Origin: Seminavis robusta
Lineage: Eukaryota > Bacillariophyta > Bacillariophyceae > Naviculales > Naviculaceae
Assembly: GCA_903772945.1 (NCBI GenBank)
Contig: CAICTM010000695.1
Location: forward strand, 1-41,727
Length of the DNA: 41,727 nucleotides
Direction: 5' to 3'
Of this stretch, positions 12,342 through 23,265 are shown piece after piece (within the stretch, counting starts at the first letter, position 1; each line of letters begins with the position of its first letter). The notes under the pieces were generated by a model, which saw nothing but the letters and a program-made list of their open reading frames with translations, made no database searches and was not told the origin of the DNA. Both the position numbers and the translations under genes were made by a program.

Positions 12342-15300
12342 TTATGAAAAAATGCTGCCAGGAGACCGGCGTTGTCGTAGATGATCGCTGCCTGGCGTCA
12401 TTTGATCCATGCGGTTTTGGCTTGGAGTGTTCAGATAGTGTTCCTCGTAACTATTCGCATAGTTGCTGTTGCTGTTCAGTGGCGTCGAACCGTTTGCCAT
12501 GGTGGGTGGAGAACCAAACGGCATTCCACCTCCATTGTTGTTACCGCTATTGGGAGAGCCAAAGGGCATGCTGTTGTCGCCATGGGGTGAATTGTGTGAT
12601 GGTGAGAAAAAGAAGTCGCTGCCTGGCTGCGAATTACTCATGGACATTCGAGGTGGTCCTCCATTCGTCGCTCCTCCGAATCCAGATCCTGGCGTGTTGC
12701 CGACTGGACCCGACATTTGGTTCTGTGGTTGTCGTTGTGGAGACGTGTAATATGTGACACTGTTTTGCAGAGCAATCGCTCGTTCTTGGTCACTGGCAAT
12801 GTAGTCTCCGTTTGAAGCAAAGTCGCCTTGCTTGAACAAGAATAGCATTAGCACTCTAAACAAGGTCCCTGCACCAATCAGCAGGATGCCCAGCAAGATA
12901 TATGACGCAATTTCCGGTGCAACCCAATTCTCCATCCAAATCATGATGCGTATAGCGAAGTTCGAATAGTTCGCGGTGCATTGCCCTGCCCGTGCATCAC
13001 ATAGCTTTTCACATTCGTCCACGTCAATTTTGCGATCATCACTGCTACCAACAGACTTGGGGCTCGTCTCTTCGCCGCATGTGGGACAGGCTGGGCACGT
13101 GTGAATTGCCATGTCTCGTCGATTGCGTTGTTTGCCAGTGGATTCGATTCGTTTTCGCTCTTCTTCCACAGCCCTGGCGACCGCATTCTTCAGTTTGATA
13201 TCGTGGGCTTTCTTCACGTCTTCTCGAATCTTGTGCTCCATCGACTCGAAGTCGACTTCGTCGACAACAACGTCTCGCCATACAGTTGTTGCCGCGTTCC
13301 CAGCGTCGTCCTTTACGTTGTAGGGAACAGCCCAATGCAGCGGGCTTTTCTGAACCGGATCACCGATTTCCACGCGCGATGACAAATCGACGAGTCCTTT
13401 ATACGTCTCATCGTACGCAGAAATACAGTTCACGGGGCGTGGACGCATGTTATCGTGAGTGGCACAAAGCTCAGCTCCTTGCGTTGACTTCATCATTTCC
13501 TGTTGGAGCGGAAAAGAAATTAAATGAGCACAAAAACCATCATCTTTCTCAAACGAAACAGTACGTGATTTCATTTTTCATTACTCACCTTGATATCGCT
13601 CTCATAATGCTGTCGTTGGGCATCTCGCAAATTGTTATCAGTCGACTTGCCGTTCATGATACCCGAGATTCCGCCGCAAGGACAAATCCGAAATATCTTT
13701 GGATTGGGTCCTTTCAATTCAATCATTGGTTTGCTGGTGTCCGTGCAACTAGTTCCTCCCTTGAATCCCTCTGGAGCGGCCCCGGTCGGAAATGCAACGT
13801 TTGGCAGGAATCCATCTCCGGACGTAAATTTGGGACAGTCACAAGTGTAGCTACCGTCGGTGTTTTTGCAGGTTGCTCCGGCATCCGTGTCGCAGCGAGG
13901 AATCAGTTGTGGGCAGGTTGACTCGAATTTGGCCGGATCCAGTGCACATTCATCGATATCTTCAATAATCACTCGACGTGTGACAACGACCGAAGAAGGA
14001 TCGGTCCAAGGCGTTTTGATGGTGTAATTGACATGGAATTCTCCAACTTCGGTCAAACACCCATGGGTGACGGGTGCACTGTAGGAAATTTTTAGCATGC
14101 GTTCGTAGTCTTCGGCATTTGCATCCGCGATCCTCACCCCGTGTTCTTTGTAGACATCTCCCTGTTTCAATCGAAGCGTTTTGTCGTTGTATGGATCCTC
14201 ATTTAGTTTCAATTCCGGAGGCCGTTCGTCGACACATCCATAAGTCTCGTGTTTGACAAATCCCTTCTTGCAACCACAATGAGGAGTATCATTCGCCGAT
14301 ACAACACAGACTTGGTGCCGTTCTGAAAGTATATTGTTGATTGGATTATGTATTAAGTTGAAAAGGAAAATCAAGAGAAAATGGAAAAAAGAGGGATCAG
14401 GAAATGATGCAATATCAGCCACACCAGCAAGCCACATTCATGAAGCTTACCTCGACAAGGCGGAAATCCGGCACAAGCGTCTACGGTTGGTTTAGTACAG
14501 CCACAATAGTTTGCCTTGATGGTTTCCTCTGTTGGTTCTCCTGCGAATGTGACTTTGGGCTCTGGCTTGGCATCAATCATGAGGCATTTCAGGCCATTCC
14601 CCAGGAGTCCTTTGGGACAAGCACAGGTGTGATCCGGATCATCGTGTGGGGACTGTGCTCGGACACATTGCGCATTATCGGCACATTCGTGAGGGTTAGC
14701 TTTTTGAGAAGGTTTGGGGGGAGCACAGGGATCCACGGGGCATGAGAACTGATTTCGGCAATCCTTTCCATCCCGCGAGTGGGCATTCTCGGGACAGCAT
14801 CCTCTAGTGGAAGCCCGAGAGCGACAAGCCGAAGAACTGGCAGTATTATTGGAGACTTCCCAGCGATTTCGTGGTTCCTCTAGAACGTCTTCGAAAAAAT
14901 CCATTTCTTGCTCTCCAGCAACATCGAGCGAATATAGATTGATGCCATCCTCTGCAACAGGTATTCCAGGTGGTAGACTACCGTCTAGGCGTGGACACAT
15001 GCATTCGTAGGATCCAATCGTATTGACACAAATGGAGGGCTCTTGACACCGATGGCGCATATCATGGCCTTCTGGTAGCTTGCATTCGTTGGTATCATAG
15101 ATGGTGAAGGGCACCTGAAAGCATTGGGAAATCACTTGCTGGCCTCGGTCGTCCGTGAACACATCCAGTCCTTGGAGGACTTCAGGAGCGATCCGTTCGG
15201 CTAACCGACTGACTTTGCAATTGATAATGTGCTCTCCCACTCGTCCGTGCAAGTCAGAGCCATTCCATTCAACGTCCACTTCGACCACTCCATCCAACAC

Positions 15301-15617
15301 TTTGTTCAGTTCGGCTGTCACAGTGCTCAGCTACCGTACAAATAATGAATGGATTTGCAGGCGGGTTTCGGCAAAAGTTAGAGGGCAGCATTTTTGCTGT
15401 ACCGGTAGTTCATCAAAATCGTGAAGATGCCACTGAAAGAGTCAGACTATTAACTTACCACCTTGGTGAAATCACGAGGAGCCTCCTCTTGGGTGTATTC
15501 CAGCGTTTGCTTCAGCCGTTCACATGCCTGCTGAGCATTCAACGGCTGTATCAATGCAGATCCCATCCAGGCAAGGAGTGGCAGCACCAGACGTGACTTG
15601 CTTTGTAGCAGTGTCAT
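12342..15617 (-). CDS. Type I membrane protein with EGF and Ig-like (HYR/DUF5011-like) modules
   Basis: Four exons (15617-15459, 15330-14451, 14322-13589, 13499-12342) give 976 residues with all phases matching. The signal peptide is MTLLQSKSRLVLPLLAWMGS (cleavage near LNAQQ). EGF-like segments follow: DTNECKLPEGH with CVNTIGSYECMC, a Cys-rich stretch with CPENAHSRDGKDC, and CPKGLLGNGLKC. Next is a calcium-binding-type EGF, IDECALDP with CKNTDGSYTCDCP near residues 475-530. An Ig-like HYR/DUF5011 type module ends in VVVTRRVIIEDIDEC, and a second contains DDAGNAATTVWRDVVV. One membrane helix spans about 788-812 (SYILLGILLIGAGTLFRVLM). The cytosolic tail is about 160 residues, rich in Asn/Gly/Ser/Pro. 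The architecture is that of a surface receptor or adhesion molecule; the ligand is unknown. Confidence 0.85.
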
Positions 15618-16012
15618 TGTTGTTGTGTTTTACTATAGTATACTCTTCGTTCGATTCAGGCTGCCGATATATACCTTTTGGGCCTTTGGCCATGGTCGAT
15701 CTTTTGGAGGATGGCAGGCACTGGTGAATGATTGGCTCAATGCATGGTCCTTGGACAATCCAAACGCCGCCCGCTTGCCGTTTTTCTCCCCCCAAAAGCC
15801 TTAACCTTCGAAAACCAACACGGCAAAGCTGCGAAATCAATGAGGTGGGGCGCTTTCCGGTTCTCTGCAACTGAATTGAGAAAACAAAAAGCAATGGGCA
15901 AACAAAAGGTAACAAAGGGGAAGCAGCTGCCGGTGGTAATACTAGCTAGCTAGTATTAGTTTTGCTATTTTAAGCAGTAGTGCAGTGACAAATTGATTCT
16001 TAGCTAGCCAAG
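15618..16012. promoter_or_regulatory. Divergent spacer between EGF receptor-like gene and Lys/Ser-rich gene
   Basis: This 395-bp spacer lies between two divergent starts and should hold both promoters. It contains overlapping CTAGCTAG copies at 15942-15953 and a TAGCTAGC just before the start at 16013. The short frames within it are not supported. Confidence 0.4.
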
Positions 16013-16567
16013 ATGGGAAGTGACGAAGACAGGAAGGATCGAAAACGAAAGGATGATGAATCCTCCAAGTCTTCCCAAGAGAACCAGGAGAGAGTAGGGA
16101 AGAAGCGCCTTAGCCGCGATTATTCCGATGAGGAGGATTATAAAGACCGCAAGAGGAGCCGGAAAAAATCCTCCAAGAAGTATGACGACGAAAGCTCGGA
16201 TAGTGAAGACGACAGGCGAAGGTCCAAAAAGGAGAGCAAGAAGAGATCCAAAAAGAAGAGCAGTCGGAAACGCTCCAAACAAAAGGATAGTGATGACGAT
16301 GACGATAGTTCCTCCAGTAGCGACGATCGCCGCCGCCGAAGAGCACGAGACAACAAAAAGAAAAAGAAGAAACGAAAAAAGAGCAGTAGCAAACGAAAAA
16401 GAAAAGACGAGTCTGACGAGGATAGCAGCAGTGACGAGAGCAAGACCAGGCGGAGCGCCATTTCCGGCAAGAAGATCAAGATGAAGATTGAAAAAGATGC
16501 GGAGGATTTGGCCAATGAACGAGCCAGGAAGGAGCTCTTGCAATTCATGAACAGTTCTTTCAAATGA
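16013..16567 (+). CDS. Lys/Arg/Ser/Asp-rich nuclear-type protein
   Basis: A single-exon frame of 184 residues opens at ATG 16013 (MGSDEDRKDRKRKDDE). Residues 1-150 are almost entirely Lys, Arg, Ser and Asp. They contain several basic runs usable as nuclear localisation signals, alternating with SDSEDD and DDDDDSSSSS stretches that are good casein-kinase-2-type sites. The last 35 residues differ: KIKMKIEKDAEDLANERARK ending LLQFMNSSF looks like an amphipathic helix and is probably the conserved functional part. The composition resembles nucleolar or splicing-speckle proteins. I do not recognise a named family. Confidence 0.7.
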   Translation: MGSDEDRKDRKRKDDESSKSSQENQERVGKKRLSRDYSDEEDYKDRKRSRKKSSKKYDDESSDSEDDRRRSKKESKKRSKKKSSRKRSKQKDSDDDDDSSSSSDDRRRRRARDNKKKKKKRKKSSSKRKRKDESDEDSSSDESKTRRSAISGKKIKMKIEKDAEDLANERARKELLQFMNSSFK

Positions 16568-17399
16568 TTTTTTTTAAACAGGGGACAACTAGCTACGGTA
16601 GCTGTTGGCATGGCTTGGCTACCCCAGAGATGGTGAGTGTAGTGCATGGTTTGTTGTGTTGCTCGCTGGCAACAAAATTCAACTCCCGCCAATTACCGTT
16701 CTCACGCTTTCATCCTTCCACGCCCGGATGTAAAATGCGACGGCGGATTGATACTGCTGGGGATCATGCTACCAATGTGGGGTGATCACTACTGGCGGTC
16801 TCTGGTAGTGGACGACCCCATTGTGGTATTCTGATGATGAAGATTGATGTTTTTGGATGTTGCTGAACCTTGAAGAGAGAGAGAGAGAGAGTGTGTGTGT
16901 GTGTTGGCGCAAACACACTAATATCTTTGATTTCATCAATTTTGGCTTTGCACCTTTGCCAGTTCGGGCTTTGGTGGTGGCTCCTCACTGCCTGAGCGCA
17001 TGGTTAGTACATGTAGTAGGGTATGTATCAATAGCTGCTAGCAAGATATGAAAGATTCTGAGATTGGGCTGCTTGTAATACGATAATGACTCAGTGTGGC
17101 TGAAGATGCGATACTCAGACAACTAGCAAGTTGCCCGAAAAAGTGCATCGCAGACCCGGCTTGCAAATGGATCAAAGGAAGGGAGCTGCCGTCACCCTTT
17201 AGAACACCGGAGCTACCTGGAGGCGGGTGGAGTGGAGGTTTCACGCACACAATGTCGAGGCATGGTTTTTTATGGGCGCTGAGGGAGTAATGTACGAATC
17301 CATGACTTGCTCGTCAAGGCTGACATTCGGACTCACATGTTCTAGCTACATGTAGGTACTATCCAAAGACTTTTCTAGCTATGAAACAAAGCTACTAAA
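16568..17399. other. Convergent spacer with a GA/GT microsatellite
   Basis: Between two converging genes. Apart from the compound dinucleotide repeat at 16875-16904 I see no gene. A CTACATGTAG palindrome lies near 17347. Confidence 0.5.
16875..16904 (+). repeat. Compound (GA)8(GT)7 microsatellite
   Basis: Eight GA units run directly into seven GT units. It is a perfect compound dinucleotide repeat in the convergent spacer. Confidence 0.9.
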
Positions 17400-19632
17400 T
17401 TAAAGCTTGCTCTTTGGCGGAGGCAAGGATGCGTACATCTGCTCAATCTCCCGTTCGTACTTGTCCTTCATTTGCTTTCTTTTCATCTTGAACGTAGGTG
17501 TCAAAAGCCCGTTCTCAACGGAGAAGAGCTCAGCTTCCAAGTGGATTGCTTTGACGACCTCCAGGCTGTTGAGATTTCCTTTTTTGGAGAGACTCTTGAT
17601 TTCGGCCACCATGGCAGCCTTCAAGGTCTCTGATTTGCAAAGCTCCTCAAAGGGTAGTTGAGCCAGCCGATTGTCGTTTTGCTGATTATTAGCCCAGGTA
17701 CGAACAGGTTCTTCATCTGGGACAACAATGGCAACCAAGGAGTTTTGCAAGGAGTCGCCATAAACAAAGCACTGTCCAATCAACGGAGACATAATCAAGA
17801 TATTCTCAATCTTCTCGGGAGCAATGTACTCTTTCAATATTCAGGCCAAGAACCAATTTATTAGTAAAATGACGCTTCCTCCTCAGCAACACCAGTTCCA
17901 CGCAGTGTACATACCTCCTTGCGAAAGCTTGAACAGATTCTTCTTTCGGTCGACGATTTTGAGCGCGCCTTGCGGAGTCCACAAACCAATGTCTCCGCTG
18001 TGGAGCCACCCCTCTTCGTCGATTGTCTCCTTAGTTTTGGTTTCATCCTTGTAATATCCCTTGAAAACACTGGGTCCTCGGATGCAAACCTCGCCGCGAC
18101 CTCGACAGGGTTCTCCACGGTGCATTTTGTCGGTATGTAGGTATCCCATCTCGGGCACGTCCATCAAGACGATCTCAATGCTGGCCACAGGGCCTCCCAC
18201 GTGTCCCACTGTAGTCATATCTTCCACATGCACTATCGTGGCTGCGGCGCAACCCTCCGTTTGACCGTATCCCTCCAACACGGGGCATCCTAGCAGGCAT
18301 CGGAAGAACATCATGACGTTCTCCGCCAATGGTGCCGAGCCACTAATCAGGATGCGGATTTGATCCATTCCCAAGGCTTTTTTGATCTTGTTGAAGATAA
18401 GTCGGTCGTACAGAGGATGAGTCAATTGGCCATGCATTTTGATGTTTGCAGACTTGGTCGCAATGCCAGCGTCAAAGATTTTCTTTTTCATGCCACCCGC
18501 AGCCGCCATTCCGGCGACGACCTTGTCATAGACTTTGTTCAAGACGCGTGGTGCAGCCGCCATCTGTGTAGGCCGACAGGCCTGCAGATCTTCAATCAAC
18601 AAGAGAGGATCACCGCGCCAAAATCCGACACTGGCTCCATAGAGGAACATGTTGTTCATGACAATCCTTTCGAAAATGTGAGCCAGCGGCATGTAGCTCA
18701 AGTGTCGATCCGTGATTTCGGGAATCATCCCGGAAGGAATACCCGCCATGGCCGAAATTAGGCTCTGATGAGTGAGCATGGCTCCCTTGGGGTTTCCAGT
18801 AGTCCCTGAAGTGTAGCAAAATGTGGCAATATCGTTGGGTGACGGTGGATTGTGTTTGTGGGTACCTTCTGTGGCAATGCGCTGCGCCCCTACAGCTTCC
18901 ACTTTGGCAAAAGAGATGACTTCCAGGGAAGCCTCCGAGGCCATCTGCGCAGATGCTGGTGTTACGCCGTCAACGACAATCGCATACTGAAAGATGGGGC
19001 ACTCTCCCGATTTCTTGGCTTCGCAAAGGCGAGGCAGTTGTGCTCGGGTAGTCACCACCGACTTGGCTCCAGTCTCACCAAGAATGAATTGGGCAGCAGC
19101 TGGTCCAAAGGTATCATAGAGAGCAGCAGTGCAACCGCCAATGCAATAAATACCTTGTTCAGCAATCACAAATTCCATGCAGTTCTTCATGTACATGGCA
19201 ATCTGCAAGATAAAGGAAGAAAGAAGAGGAAGAAGGGGAGAAATCATTATTGAGATACCCCACGACAATACGAAAGATTCAAGGAAGAAATAAACCCACC
19301 ACCATGATCCCATCTTCGTTCTTTTGCACCAAGTTCAAGCGCTCCAATCCAGCTCCAAAGGCATTGATTCTCGCCAAACACTCCGTGTAGCTCGAATAGA
19401 TAAAGGGCGTGGCAAAGCCGCTTGTACTAACCGCGCGGAATCCCATGCAGGGACCCATTGGATTGACGGCCTGGCCAAGGCGAAATCCTTCATAGAGCGT
19501 TCGACAACCACTCACTCCCAACTGAGGATGCACCGACGGATCACATGCACGACGAATGTCGCCGCGATCTGCACGAGAAGTGTGCGGGACAACGGTCGAC
19601 CAAAGATCTTCGTCTTGGACGGGTTCGCCCAT
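17400..19632 (-). CDS. Long-chain acyl-CoA synthetase with C-terminal SKL (peroxisomal)
   Basis: Three exons (19632-19300, 19202-17915, 17830-17400) give 683 residues. The enzyme activates fatty acids with ATP and CoA. The AMP-binding signature is YTSGTTGNPKG at about residue 241. The A5 motif GYGQTEG lies near 422 and the A7-type GWLHSGDIG near 508. The linker KIVDRKKNLFKLSQG reads across the last splice into EYIAPEKIENI, as expected for the LACS family. The length fits (about 650-700). The last three residues are Ser-Lys-Leu, a canonical PTS1, so import into peroxisomes for beta-oxidation is the likely destination, as for plant LACS6/7-type enzymes. The ATG at 19632 was chosen as the first in frame. 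An acceptor-like TTTGATCAG just upstream leaves room for a 5' UTR intron or a short additional exon. Confidence 0.92.
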
Positions 19633-20376
19633 CTTGACTTTGGCCCTGATCAAACGAAACAAAAATGCAGAATTAAGATACCGTTTCTCGAGTTATGGGT
19701 GCCAGAGCCAGGTAGCTATCAGATGATCTAATGCTGACTATGCCGGGTACTAGACTAGTAGCGCTAGCTAGTGTTGTGAATGCTTTCTGCGGTGGACCTT
19801 GCACCGTTGGAAGACGCCATGGATGGGGGTGTCGTGATGCTTCTTCGTCGAGAGAAAACCAACCTTTGATGACGACATCCCTCTTCTGGATCGATCGATC
19901 TTTGGTCACGAGCGGCTAAGGTTAAGGCTAGTACCAGCTAACAGGTACCAGAGTCGAGTCCTCAGTGCAATGAGGGCTACAAGCCCGCATGCATCCTTGC
20001 TCAAGCAATTCACCAATTTCCCCAGCTCTGATACTGGTCGAGGATGATGGTACCGGTACCCGTCGACAATATGCAGAGATGCCCTCGGCATATCCAGCTA
20101 AGGTACCGGTACGTGGGGCACCGCTGGCCCAAAGCTATCTTCAATCATCGGAGACAATTGAAAGACCAACGCCCGCCCTAAGTCTGCAGCTGGATCATAT
20201 TTAAATATGCTGCATCAATTCCTTGTCACTGGTCCCACTGTTGAAAGATTCAGATTACGTCTTGAATGTGTCATTGATTGAGCAATGCTGCCCTTTCCAT
20301 GCTATACCTTCATCAACGCTTCCTTTCATTATGTGTGGCACGGGTTGTTGGAGGATAGCTTCAGGTAGGAGAAGCC
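19633..20376. promoter_or_regulatory. Divergent spacer, LACS and CRAL-TRIO-like gene
   Basis: This 744-bp region lies between two divergent starts. It contains CTAGCTAG at 19764-19771 and TACCGGTA at 20051-20058 and 20104-20111, several within longer GGTACC-type palindromes. No coding frame looks real. Confidence 0.4.
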
Positions 20377-21630
20377 ATGAAGAAACCTGAAGACGACCTC
20401 AACTCCGCACCCCTTGTTCGTGGTCGCGGTGAGGGAGGTGGATCGGCAAGTGGTGGAAACTCTAAGGAGCAGATGGATTGCGACGATCTCTTGTCAATTT
20501 GCGAAGATGGACGTTCATCAAGCGGTACTGATGATGAAATCTCGAAGGTCAATACTGATGATGGACTCTCGAAGGTCGGTAACGATACCGTCAACAACGA
20601 GGCGGTTGCCAATTCAAGCCAGTCGGAACAGCACTCAGACAGTGCAAATGAGACCACTGGTATCCGAATCTCTCATGCAACGCAAATCCTCCTGAACCGA
20701 TACAACCCAGACAGGATGCAGCTTTCACCCAGAGAACGCCAATGGGCCTTGGACATCAAGCAAGCCATTGAAAGTGCTACAAATTTGGACAACTTCACGG
20801 ACATGCTCTATGCCCAGTTGGCCATTGTCGGGGAGGGAAACGTAACTTGGGCTTTGTCGAAAGCCCGCCAGATGCAAGAGTACAAGCAGGAGCACGGTAT
20901 CCGTGGCACTTTGGAGGAAGGCCTTTCACACATCTGGGGCGCCCATGTCAGCAGCCACATCCTTTCAGTGGACTTCAATCTCCAACATGGAGGCTACATC
21001 ATATCCAGTGATGTAACCAATCTCGATTCCAATGTATTGGAATCACCAGAGTTGGGCCATGGCTTGATGCAGTGGCTCTACTATTTGCCTCATCTGCTGA
21101 ATCCTGACTTGCAGGCCGTCAGAGCTGGCATCACTGCGCTCGTTGAATGTGAAGGAAACGAATTGAACATCAACATGATTGGCTTGGAAGGCTTCCGTAC
21201 TCTTGGAGAGGGGTGGAGTGTATACCCCACAAAGCATCAAGCACTCAAGTTCTTCAACTCACCCATGACGTTTGTAAGAATGTTTGCTTGGTTTGCCTGT
21301 GTTAGATGTAGATTTCTGAATCTGTCTGTCTGCTGTGGCTGAACAGTTTCCTTCAACTTGTCTTCTTCAACCACCAATTTGCTTTTTCAGAATATGCTGG
21401 TAGCCATGGTAAAGCCTACTTTTCCAACAGAGTTGACATCCAAAATCCACTTGGGATGTAAGTTTCCAGCTGGGAGGTTAGACAGGCTTTACAACATCCC
21501 AAGCGAGGAAGCAGCCAAGGCCAGGCTCTGCCAGAAGCTGGAAGAGTTGTTGAAGAAAAGATATGAGAATGAAACTCAGTTTTCCTTGGATGAAATTCAA
21601 GTTGGTGGTATAGAAACAGCAGTGAAGTAG
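20377..21630 (+). CDS. CRAL-TRIO-like lipid-binding protein
   Basis: Two exons (20377-21273 and 21391-21630) give 378 residues. The first 95 residues are Gly/Ser- then Asp/Glu/Ser-rich and probably disordered. They contain a short repeat (DDEISKVNTDDGLSKV). The region from about residue 110 (PRERQWALDIKQAIE) to the end looks like the CRAL-TRIO-like proteins that are numerous in diatoms. It has a helical N-lobe with VGEGNVTWALSKARQMQEY. The core strand-helix region follows, then GEGWSVYPTKHQALKFFNSP and, across the splice, MTF-NMLVAMVKPTFP and IHLGC. Members of this fold carry lipids or other hydrophobic ligands. No membrane segment or signal peptide is seen, so the protein is probably cytosolic. 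The assignment rests on pattern resemblance rather than an exact motif. Confidence 0.65.
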
Positions 21631-22679
21631 CTAAAACCCCTCCCAATTCAGAAAAGTTTGCTCTACATTGATTCTTGTATGTCATACCCATACGGCATAC
21701 AGAAGTTTTTGATGTAAGGGTATCTCTGCTCCATATATTTGGCAAAGTAGGCTTTTAAAAGCCTATGATTGAGCCCTAGCTAGCATGGAAAGCATGTCAT
21801 TGCTGTACCAGGGGGCAGATTTGACCTGTTGGGAAATGGGTGGAGAGAAGGTGCTTAGTAGCACATAAAGGAGTAGAGCTTTGGGAGCAGATTGATGTTG
21901 GTTATTATAGGCAGTTTTGACAAATCGGGGAAGGTAGTTGTGCCAAAAGATGTGGTGTTGGTGGTAGAGCAGCAAGATGCTTTGTGCCGTAGAGAATTCT
22001 GTATGATTGGTTGGGTTGCCAAGATCTAAGAAGGGTCAACAGCATGGGTACCAGGAGGAGGATGTCAGCTTGAATGATAGCCTGAAGATAGTCTAGTCTT
22101 GGGAGACAACATTGTTTTTGGTGGCTAGCTTCTACCTAGTTGCTTGAAGATGGACCTTATGAAGTTGGTTGGTTGTGTATGCAGGTTGGGCACCAGGCAA
22201 AGATGGTGAATTGGTCACAGTGACATCTACTGCAAGAAGACTGACAGGATTGGTTGGTTGTGCGTGGATGGCTGCTGGTTGAAGCACGATTCCACCATTG
22301 GCATGGCTTTGGTTGGGGGCACCAAAGGATCAACAAGACCCTGAGTGGGTGAAGTGTGCTTGAGGTGCGAGGTGGGGGAGACGAAACAATTTATTTGCCG
22401 AACGGGTGCGGTACCAGGTACTAGTACCAGTAGCTCTGCTGGCCTCGAATGAAGCGGACACGGGACAGCAACCACCCGGGACCGGCCTGCATTCCGGTTG
22501 GATCTTGCTACCAGCTGGATGACCATGATCACGATAATGGTTGCTTCTCTAAGTCTTCTTTCGATTTCCCCTTTAAATCTTCGACTTTAGTCCCTCCACA
22601 TTTTGGATACCTGCACAGTTCACGTGTTATGTGCTGCTGTCAACAGCCAAGCCATGCTGATGGATGCTTTGTACTAATA
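21631..22679. other. Gene-poor spacer before the MITE
   Basis: About 1 kb without a supported gene. CTAGCTAG occurs at 21776-21783, and a 12-bp palindrome with CTAG at its centre near 22412. The phrase TTGGTTGGTTGTG occurs twice (near 22166 and 22250). On the minus strand around 22145-22235 a short Cys-rich frame is visible but too short to call. Confidence 0.4.
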
Positions 22680-22827
22680 CAGTCAGCCCTCTCTCTTATT
22701 TATGAGGGGGTATCCTGGACTTTGATAAATATAATGGAGGGCATAAATATAAGCGTTTTCTAGGGCCTTATTTGCTAGTAAAGTACGAATGAAGGGAGCT
22801 ATCACGCTTTCGCTTGCCTGCCTTAGC

Positions 22828-23155
22828 AGCCCAATCGGCGTCGTTCATGTTGGTCTAGGTCGGATTGGAGCCTTTGGTATGGTTTGCGTGAAATTGTTTG
22901 GCAGCTCACAAGAATTGTTTTTGTCTGGTCAAAACCATCCTTCCAAAAATGCACGTAAGCAACCAGGGCTTGGGCTGGCACCGACGAGACAGCCTCTGAG
23001 AGGTGCGTGCAGAGGTACCGCAGAGGTGCGAGGAATCCCACGTCCATTGGATCTATATCGGCATTTTACATGCCATCTCGGTCAAATTGAAACGGTTGGA
23101 ATGGATTGTGCGACGTTGTCGGGCTGCTCGAAAGATTTGTTGCTGCAGTCACGGT
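22828..23155 (+). repeat. Diverged internal duplication inside the MITE
   Basis: A segment at about 22828-22925 is related to one at about 23055-23155. Both are in the same frame of a 148-codon open frame. The translations correspond: LGRIGAFGMVCVKLFGSSQE against LGQIETVGMDCATLSGCSKD, followed by LFL against LLL. Nucleotide identity is moderate, so the duplication is old. Whether the frame is ever translated is unknown. Confidence 0.55.
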
Positions 23156-23186
23156 CACTCATGACTGCAGTCACGGTCACTCATGA
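23143..23186 (+). repeat. Perfect 22-bp tandem repeat, two copies
   Basis: The unit beginning CTGCAGTCACGGTCACTCAT is present twice back to back without mismatch (23143-23164 and 23165-23186), immediately inside the right part of the MITE. The unit junction forms a TGACTGCAGTCA palindrome. Confidence 0.9.
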
Positions 23187-23265
23187 CTGGGGGGGGATCT
23201 CGAGATTTAATAAATATAATAGAGGGAATAAATAAGAGATTATAAATAAGAGCGAGGGCTGACTG

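Larger units (their letters stand above)
22680..23265. mobile_element. Pogo-like (Tc1/mariner superfamily) non-autonomous element (MITE), 586 bp
   Basis: The two ends are inverted copies of each other over 24 bp with one mismatch (22680-22703 and 23242-23265), starting CAGTCAGCCCTC. Each end is flanked by TA (22678-22679 and 23266-23267), the target-site duplication of Tc1/mariner elements. A CAGT start with a following CCTC is typical of pogo/Tigger-type termini. The element is too short for a transposase and no DDE-type frame is seen, so it must depend on an element elsewhere. Just inside the ends, AT-rich stretches (around 22715-22752 and 23190-23240) resemble each other in direct orientation. 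The one long frame inside contains a diverged internal duplication, described as a separate repeat. Confidence 0.8.

Noticed and set aside
16004..16543. Long minus-strand frames opposite the Lys/Ser-rich gene
   Set aside because: Their Leu/Phe/Ser-rich translations are the direct antisense of AAG/GAT/AGC-rich codons; no start context or splice signals support them.
22145..22235. Minus-strand Cys-rich peptide resembling a zinc ribbon (CSRCHCDQF...CPTC)
   Set aside because: Fewer than 35 codons, no start and no continuing domain on either side; possibly a transposon remnant but not supportable.
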